DNA of 12,218 bases from Spirochaetales bacterium (GTDB lineage Bacteria; Spirochaetota; Spirochaetia; DSM-27196; SKKC01), in NCBI GenBank assembly GCA_007126865.1, contig SLAN01000306.1, positions 1 to 12,218 on the forward strand, given 5' to 3'. Below, piece by piece: positions 7,207-12,218 of the stretch. The first letter of the stretch is position 1, and each line of letters starts with the position of its first letter. Below the pieces are notes generated by a model. The model was not told the DNA's origin. It ran no database searches and saw only the letters and a program-made list of their open reading frames with translations. Both the position numbers and the translations under genes were made by a program.

Positions 7207-8415
7207 ATGCGGCGCTATTCGATCGGCGAAGCTTGCGAGCTACTCGGAACCAAAGCGCATATTCTCCGGTACTGGGAGCAGGAGCTTCCGTGGATACGGC
7301 CGCGGAAAGACGAATTCGGCCGTCGGTGCTACTACGAGTCCGATCTGCAGCGCCTCTATCGTCTCAAATACCTCATCGCCGAGAAAGGTATGACGCTGCA
7401 GGGCGCCGGGCAGAAACTGCTCGATGACACGCATGCGGACTCCGCCGATCGTCTCGCACAGGTGCGCGAGCTGCGGTCGCAACTCCTGAGCGTAGCGGAA
7501 CGGAGCCGGTCGTTGAAGACGCGACTCGCACACGCTGCGGAGGTTCCATCGATTATCTCCGAGCGCTCCGATGCATCCGCTCTTACCCGGCGCTGGAAAG
7601 AGCTTTCGCCTCCCGGGCGGCGGCATATGCTCGAACAGCTGCAGGCCTTTCCCGATCATTGGGTGAGCCATATCGCGCGCTTGAGCAGGCCGGAAGGACT
7701 CCTGCGGACGACCGCCGAAGAGAGGAGCGGCGCGACCCCGGCCATCCGGCTTACCGAAAGCGAATCGGCGAAACGTGAAGGAGAACGCGCTCTTGCGCGC
7801 GGAACCGCCTCGTTGCTCTGGTGGCCGGCGCCCGACGAACCCCCGCCCGCCGCGTCACCGCTCGAACAGCTCCCGGTCCGATCGTACCTCGCGGTGCCGT
7901 TCCAGTCATTCCTCCGGTGGGACCGTGCAAGGGCCCGCTGGGCTCCGTCGGGCACGATCAAGCTGGCGCGCCGCTTTCCGCTCCCGGAGCTCACGGGAAC
8001 AGGAGGGCTGCGGATCGACGACGACGGCACGGTGGCGCTCGCTCGTTCGCGACTCGCCGCTGCGGTCGGATGGCTTACGCAACCGCACGAGCGTACGCGT
8101 CTGCTCACCGAGGGGGTCACGTCGGTCGGGCTTCTCCTGCCGGGGGCGGGATTCTCTGTCGATTCGACGGTGCTCGGGCACCATCGACTCGCCCACGCGT
8201 CCGTGTCGTTGCGATTGACCCGCGGTCGTGACGGGTATCGAGTTTCGGGACCGGTCTGGTTCGATCTGGCGTTTCTCGCCGGCTTGGCGCGACCGGTCGG
8301 TCCTGTGGGTGACGAGGAGGAGGCGGAGTCGGTGTCCGGAGAAATGACGGTCACCCCGACGCTTACTCTGTCTCGACTTGTCGAGCGGGCGGCTATGCCG
8401 CAGCTTTTCACGTAA
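7207..8415 (+). CDS. MerR-like DNA-binding protein with a long unrecognised C-terminal region
   Basis: The 402-residue product starts with a clear MerR-type winged helix (about residues 2-72): YSIGEACELLGTKAHILRYW, then the wing and second helix GRRCYYESDLQRLYRLKYLI and MTLQGAGQKLL. This resembles the MlrA-like group. Simple MerR proteins are about 110-160 residues, so about 320 residues remain. A helical stretch spans 80-165. Segment 127-206 reminds me of the N-terminus of UDP-sugar pyrophosphorylases: KELSPPGRRHMLEQLQAF, later AIRLTESESAKREGERALARG and TASLL. Where those enzymes carry the GGxGTRLG nucleotide loop, this protein has WWPAPDEPPP. A later segment, EGVTSVGLLLPGAGFSVDS then VLGHHRLAHASVSL, is also loosely similar. 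I therefore suspect a catalytically dead fold, but this is unproven. GGAG at 7192-7195 lies 11 bases before ATG 7207. Upstream in-frame extension to 7159 would overlap der. Operator targets are unknown. Confidence 0.85.
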   Translation: MRRYSIGEACELLGTKAHILRYWEQELPWIRPRKDEFGRRCYYESDLQRLYRLKYLIAEKGMTLQGAGQKLLDDTHADSADRLAQVRELRSQLLSVAERSRSLKTRLAHAAEVPSIISERSDASALTRRWKELSPPGRRHMLEQLQAFPDHWVSHIARLSRPEGLLRTTAEERSGATPAIRLTESESAKREGERALARGTASLLWWPAPDEPPPAASPLEQLPVRSYLAVPFQSFLRWDRARARWAPSGTIKLARRFPLPELTGTGGLRIDDDGTVALARSRLAAAVGWLTQPHERTRLLTEGVTSVGLLLPGAGFSVDSTVLGHHRLAHASVSLRLTRGRDGYRVSGPVWFDLAFLAGLARPVGPVGDEEEAESVSGEMTVTPTLTLSRLVERAAMPQLFT

Positions 8416-8533
8416 CGCTCGGCCGCCGTATTTGTTTTCGGGGTATACAGTACCGTTTCCCAACAACCTGTACATACGAGAATGACCCGCTGGAGTTGGA
8501 ATGAGAATCCACGAGGAGATATATTGGCCTGGT
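8416..8533 (+). other. Spacer between the MerR-like gene and the TPR gene, with possible -10 element
   Basis: No gene is supported. TATACA at 8444-8449 could be a -10 box but has no recognisable -35 at the right distance. It overlaps AGTACCGTTT (8449-8458), which also overlaps the ptsI -10 box (3889-3898). GGTA-TACAG-TACC at 8442-8454 forms a tiny inverted repeat. GGAG at 8492-8495 would serve the alternative TPR start at 8501, and AGGAG at 8514-8518 lies 15 bases before the preferred start at 8534. Confidence 0.3.
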
Positions 8534-11455
8534 ATGAAGGCCCTGTTCGTCATCGTCCTGCTGTTCGCTGCCTTATCCACAGGGGCTCAGAGTACCGAGC
8601 GCGACCTCTATCAGCAGGCCGAGATTCGATTTCGGAACGGCGAGTACGAGCTCGCACTCGATCGCTACCAGGCGCTTGTCCGGGACTTTCCCTTTTCGGG
8701 GCGGGTGCCCGACGCACATTTTCGGATCGGAGTGTCGCAGCACCGCCTCGGCCGGTACGAGGAGGCGTTGCGAACCTTCCGACGGGTAGAAACGAGATTT
8801 CGTTCAACGCAATACCTCGGACTCGTACCGTTCTGGAAGGGTGTGACGCACTACTACCTCGAGCAACACGAAGATGCGGTAGATGAGCTCGCACGCTATC
8901 TCGACCGCGACGGCTCGAATGAGGTCGTCCGGCAGGCGCTACTCTATCTCGCTCTGTCCCGTGACGCGCTCGGCCACGATCCGCGCGACGATGTACAACG
9001 CCTGCTCGAGTTAACCGACGATCCGGCCGCCGAGCCGTATGCGTCGACTATCTATATCCGTTCGCTCGCTCGGGCGGGAGAGTTCGAGGCGGCTGCGGCG
9101 TTCTACGAGGCGATCGATGTGGACCGGCTCGATTCCGCATGGCGTTCTCGCATCGAGATCTTCGCCGCCGAGGCGTACCACGCCCTCGGGGAGAACGAGC
9201 GAGCCCGCGCACTGTACGATCGGCTTTCGGATGCCGAGCCGGCAATCGCGACGGTTGCGCTGCAGCGACGGTTCGAATACGCGCAGCGGGCAGCGGATCC
9301 GGTCAGAGTCGATCGGGTTGTGCGCGAAGCGGAAGTGACGCTTCGCGGGCGAACCGATGTCCTGGTGGAGTTCTGGAAGCACGTCGGAGTGGAGAGTTAC
9401 CGCTCGGAGAGTTACGACCTCGCCGAGCTGTACCTTTCGCGCGTGTGGGATCTGCGTGATCGTGAGCCGGTCGCAGGAATCGTTCCGCTGTACCTCGCCG
9501 AGCTGCGAGTGCGACGAGGCGAGCTCGAGAACGCGATCTCGATTCTCGAAACGCATCTCGACCGCAACGACTCGGAAGTCGAACGGGCGCTCGTTCGACT
9601 CGGCGGGTTGGAGCTGAAGGCCGAACGGTATGCCTCCGCTGCCGGACGCTTTGCGGAGGCACTCGAACGATTCCCGGACGGCGAGCTCGCAGGACAGGCC
9701 GCGTACCAGAAGGCGTACGCGCGCTACCGCGAGGGGCGATTCGAGGAGTCGCTCTCGATCATCGAAGACATAACTGGGCGAGGGGCCACCGGAGGGTTCA
9801 GCCGGGAGATCACCAGACTCCAGGCAACGGTCCACCGGGCGCTGGGAAATTTGAACCGGGCAATCGATGCGTATCGCAGCTACCTGGCGCAGGTTCCCGA
9901 CGATATCGAGACACGCCTGGAGCTTGCGAAGGTTCTTTTTCTCGACGAGCGCTACGAACAGGTAAACGCCCAGATCGAGGAGTTGTACGGCCGTGCACCC
10001 GAGCTGAGCGAGAGCGATCCGGCGGCTTTCCTGCAGGCCGAGTATCTCGAGGGGCTCAGCCGCGTCGGGCGAAGACAGTATGAGGAGGCGACGATCGCTC
10101 TGGAGAGTCTACGCGACTTCGATCTGATCGCGGAGCTTTCGGGAGATGTCCCGTCGCTTCGGAGTATCTATCCGTACGGTATGTACTACCTCGGCTGGGC
10201 GAACTACCGGCTCGGGTTGTGGAGCCGGGCCACCGGTACTCTGCTGCGCGTCGTGGATTACGATACCGGGCACCCCCTTGCCTCGCGGAGTGCGTACATT
10301 GCGGCGTGGAGCGCATATAGCGCCGAATCGTACGACGAGGCGGCCGGAATTCTCCGAACCCACCGGGAGCTCGCCGTCGATTCCGCCGAGGAGGTGGAGG
10401 GGCGATACCTGCTTGCACAGGTCTATCGCGCCGACGGAAGGACCGAAAGCGCCGCGGTCGAGCTTGCCGCGATTTATCGCGACTTTCCCACATCCTCCTA
10501 TGCGGACGAAGCGTTGTACGAACACGCGATGATACTCGCGACGCAGGGTGAAACCGAGGAAGCGGTATCGCTGCTCGGAGAGCTTTTTGAACGCTATCGG
10601 GATAGTCCGCTCGCGGAGGAGGCGCTCTATCGACGGGGCGAGGTGCTCTACGACGCCGAGCGTTATGGAGAGGCGCGCGACGCATGGCTCGAGTATCGCA
10701 GTGAAGCTCCGGACGACCGCCTGTACGCGGCTTCGCTCTATTGGAGCGGACGTGCATCGCGGGCGCTGGGTGAGCGAGGTTCGGCGCTCCTCGTCTGGAA
10801 CAGGCTCATTAACGAGTTTCGTGACTCGACGTTCCGTTTCGACGCAATGATCGGCGCCGCCGAAATCTATGAAGAGCGTGGCGAGTTGCGGCAGGCGCTC
10901 AATCTCTATACCGAAGCGGTCGGATCGTATCCGGATCTGGCTGCGGAGGTCGATGCGCAGACGGCCGCGGATCGGCTCGTGCTGCGTCTCGGCGGCTTGA
11001 GCGAGCAGGAAGCGCGGTTGCTCGTACAGATAGAACAGGGTGACCGTGCAGACACCGAAAGCGGACGCGAGGCTATCATCGAGCTTGCGAAGCTCGTGGT
11101 CTACGAGAGTGTGGCCGAAAGCGTCAACCGGCGGCTCGTGCTTCCGCTGTTGCGGGAAACCGCGGAACAGGAGAATCAGGACCCGTCGCGGGCGGCAGAA
11201 GCGCAGTTTCTCATCGGGGAGTGGTATCACCAACAGGGCGATGACGCGGACGCCGCGGAGGCGTTCCTCACGGCCGCCGGCATATACCCCGAAGATCGCG
11301 ACCTGAGCGCTCAGAGCTTCTATCGCGCTGTGGTCAGCTATAACCGTCTCGGCGGACATGAAGCGGTCATTCGGGAAATCGTGGATGCGATGCGGGAAGA
11401 GTTTCCCGGCAGTGATTGGACCGGCGAAGCAGAATCGATTCTGGAGGCGTTGTAA
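8534..11455 (+). CDS. Exported tetratricopeptide (TPR) repeat protein
   Basis: This 973-residue protein has a signal peptide, MKALFVIVLLFAALSTGA, with likely signal peptidase I cleavage before QSTE and no lipobox cysteine. The rest is a long array of TPR-type helix pairs resembling the BamD/YbgF kind. Examples are AEIRFRNGEYELALDRYQAL, FRIGVSQHRLGRYEEALRTF, YQKAYARYREGRFEESLSII, YLGWANYRLGLWSRATGTLL, LYRRGEVLYDAERYGEARDA and FLIGEWYHQQGDDADAAEAF. A periplasmic scaffold that binds other proteins is likely, and no enzyme motif is seen. The start is uncertain: ATG 8501 has a better-spaced GGAG (5 bases) but adds MRIHEEIYWPG, giving an acidic n-region, so ATG 8534 is preferred on signal-peptide grounds. 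The stop TAA at 11453-11455 directly abuts the next gene's GTG, so the two are probably coupled and may work together. Confidence 0.9.
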   Translation: MKALFVIVLLFAALSTGAQSTERDLYQQAEIRFRNGEYELALDRYQALVRDFPFSGRVPDAHFRIGVSQHRLGRYEEALRTFRRVETRFRSTQYLGLVPFWKGVTHYYLEQHEDAVDELARYLDRDGSNEVVRQALLYLALSRDALGHDPRDDVQRLLELTDDPAAEPYASTIYIRSLARAGEFEAAAAFYEAIDVDRLDSAWRSRIEIFAAEAYHALGENERARALYDRLSDAEPAIATVALQRRFEYAQRAADPVRVDRVVREAEVTLRGRTDVLVEFWKHVGVESYRSESYDLAELYLSRVWDLRDREPVAGIVPLYLAELRVRRGELENAISILETHLDRNDSEVERALVRLGGLELKAERYASAAGRFAEALERFPDGELAGQAAYQKAYARYREGRFEESLSIIEDITGRGATGGFSREITRLQATVHRALGNLNRAIDAYRSYLAQVPDDIETRLELAKVLFLDERYEQVNAQIEELYGRAPELSESDPAAFLQAEYLEGLSRVGRRQYEEATIALESLRDFDLIAELSGDVPSLRSIYPYGMYYLGWANYRLGLWSRATGTLLRVVDYDTGHPLASRSAYIAAWSAYSAESYDEAAGILRTHRELAVDSAEEVEGRYLLAQVYRADGRTESAAVELAAIYRDFPTSSYADEALYEHAMILATQGETEEAVSLLGELFERYRDSPLAEEALYRRGEVLYDAERYGEARDAWLEYRSEAPDDRLYAASLYWSGRASRALGERGSALLVWNRLINEFRDSTFRFDAMIGAAEIYEERGELRQALNLYTEAVGSYPDLAAEVDAQTAADRLVLRLGGLSEQEARLLVQIEQGDRADTESGREAIIELAKLVVYESVAESVNRRLVLPLLRETAEQENQDPSRAAEAQFLIGEWYHQQGDDADAAEAFLTAAGIYPEDRDLSAQSFYRAVVSYNRLGGHEAVIREIVDAMREEFPGSDWTGEAESILEAL
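11443..11447 (+). promoter_or_regulatory. Ribosome binding site for the GTG-started barrel candidate
   Basis: GGAGG lies inside the last codons of the TPR gene, 8 bases before GTG 11456. It supports that GTG as the start and translational coupling of the two genes. Confidence 0.75.
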
Positions 11456-12218
11456 GTGTACCTGCGACCGATACGAGTGTTTTGTTCCATAGTCCTCGCG
11501 TTATTCGTCGTGAGTCCCGCAATGTTATCCGCCGAAGAGGACGAGACACCGTCCGGTGCGAGCGGGCCGGAGCAACCGGAGGATACCGACATAATTCTTC
11601 CGACGGAAATCCTGGAAATCGAGGATATTCAGCTGGAGGTAATCGAAGCGCCTCTTCCGGAGTTCACCGAGCTCACTCTGCCCGATCTTGCCATCCCGCT
11701 GCCCGATCCCGAAGACCTCGCGATTACCGAAGCCGCGCTCGATATCGATCCGTCCGCACCGGCGGCGGATACCATCACGACGGTAGAGGAGCGCAGTGTC
11801 TTCAGCTCCGGCCGCATCGCCGTGGGTACGAGGAATCATATCGCCGCGGATATCGCCGTGTATGTGCTCGGTGACGGACCGAGATTCACCATGCAGTACA
11901 GCCACGACGGACTCGACGGCTACGCCGACAGAGCGCCGGGAACCGGTTTTTTCGATCGAAATGACCGCATATTCGGCGAGCTCGAAATCGACGGTGAACG
12001 ATCGGAGTTCGGCTTCGAGGCAGCCTTCGATGAGCGGGAGGACGGTCTTCAGCAGCAATCCGACGATTTCTATTCCGTCGGCCGACGCTTCATTAGCGGA
12101 TCGGCGCGCGGGCGCCTGGGCACCGACGGGGCGTTCTCGGCACGCGCCGGGGCACGGGCGGAGAGTGCGGAGCGGCTGTTTGTGACCGACAGCGGAGACC
12201 CGGGGACCGACTCGGCGA
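11456..12218 (+). CDS. Secreted protein, N-terminal 254 residues; probable outer-membrane beta-barrel (3' end outside window)
   Basis: The frame is open from GTG 11456 to the window end. The GTG directly follows the TPR stop and has a good Shine-Dalgarno. Residues 1-26 form a signal peptide (MYLRPIRVFC then SIVLALFVVSPAMLSA), with likely cleavage before EEDE. Residues 27 to about 105 are acidic and proline-rich, with hydrophobic residues at near-regular intervals (LPTEILEIEDIQLEVIEAPL, LPDLAIPLPDPEDLAI). From about residue 115 the sequence turns into alternating polar/hydrophobic strands with Gly/Asp/Arg turns (IAADIAVYVLG, RFTMQYSHDGLDGY, RIFGELEIDGERSEFGFEAA, ARGRLGTDGAFSARAGARAE), as in outer-membrane barrels. 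I do not recognise a specific family. Pairing with an exported TPR protein suggests an envelope assembly or transport role, which is inference. Confidence 0.8.
   Translation, partial: MYLRPIRVFCSIVLALFVVSPAMLSAEEDETPSGASGPEQPEDTDIILPTEILEIEDIQLEVIEAPLPEFTELTLPDLAIPLPDPEDLAITEAALDIDPSAPAADTITTVEERSVFSSGRIAVGTRNHIAADIAVYVLGDGPRFTMQYSHDGLDGYADRAPGTGFFDRNDRIFGELEIDGERSEFGFEAAFDEREDGLQQQSDDFYSVGRRFISGSARGRLGTDGAFSARAGARAESAERLFVTDSGDPGTDSA

Noticed and set aside
8482..8886. Plus-strand open frame of 134 codons overlapping the TPR start
   Set aside because: It is out of frame with the TPR gene, lacks a domain, and the TPR gene has a clear signal peptide and repeats over the same bases.
9011..9835. 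Minus-strand open frame of 274 codons
   Set aside because: It is antisense to TPR repeats, with Arg-rich composition typical of shadow frames.
10109..11359. Long minus-strand open frame of 416 codons
   Set aside because: It lies antisense inside the TPR gene, has no recognisable domain, and is explained by GC-rich codon bias leaving the opposite frame free of stops.

Overview
The window looks like an ordinary chromosomal segment from a GC-rich Gram-negative-type bacterium. Gene content and order (rny-ymdB, a TlyA-type methyltransferase, a GerMN lipoprotein-like protein, stand-alone ptsI, der, a MerR-like protein, then an exported TPR protein and an outer-membrane-barrel candidate) suggest a free-living spirochaete. 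That assignment is an inference from gene content and composition; there is no rRNA or other marker here. Nothing looks mobile: I see no transposase, integrase, tRNA, CRISPR array or phage gene.

Layout. Bases 1-1293 are the 3' part of rny (RNase Y, start outside the window), followed 4 bases later by ymdB (1298-2095). A 122-base leader precedes tlyA (2218-3006), which has a clear Shine-Dalgarno and a GTG start. On the minus strand, a membrane-anchored GerMN protein (3794 down to 2967) overlaps the end of tlyA tail to tail by 40 bases. A 108-base divergent intergenic region separates it from ptsI (3903-5660) and holds a good sigma70-type promoter placed so close to the ptsI ATG that the transcript should be almost leaderless. 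After a 168-base spacer with an imperfect direct repeat come der (5829-7202) and, 4 bases later, a MerR-headed protein of 402 residues (7207-8415). Another spacer leads to a 973-residue periplasmic TPR protein (8534-11455). Directly abutting its stop codon is a GTG-started secreted protein that runs off the window end (11456-12218) and looks like the start of an outer-membrane beta-barrel.

Functionally, the left part concerns RNA turnover and ribosome maturation (RNase Y, YmdB, TlyA), with Der adding 50S assembly. PtsI is phosphotransferase enzyme I without HPr or enzyme II genes alongside. The right part (TPR plus barrel) is probably a translationally coupled envelope pair. The least explained items are the long C-terminal region of the MerR-like protein, which may be a degenerate UDP-sugar pyrophosphorylase-like fold, and the TPR/barrel pair. 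I did not find a convincing new multi-gene system.
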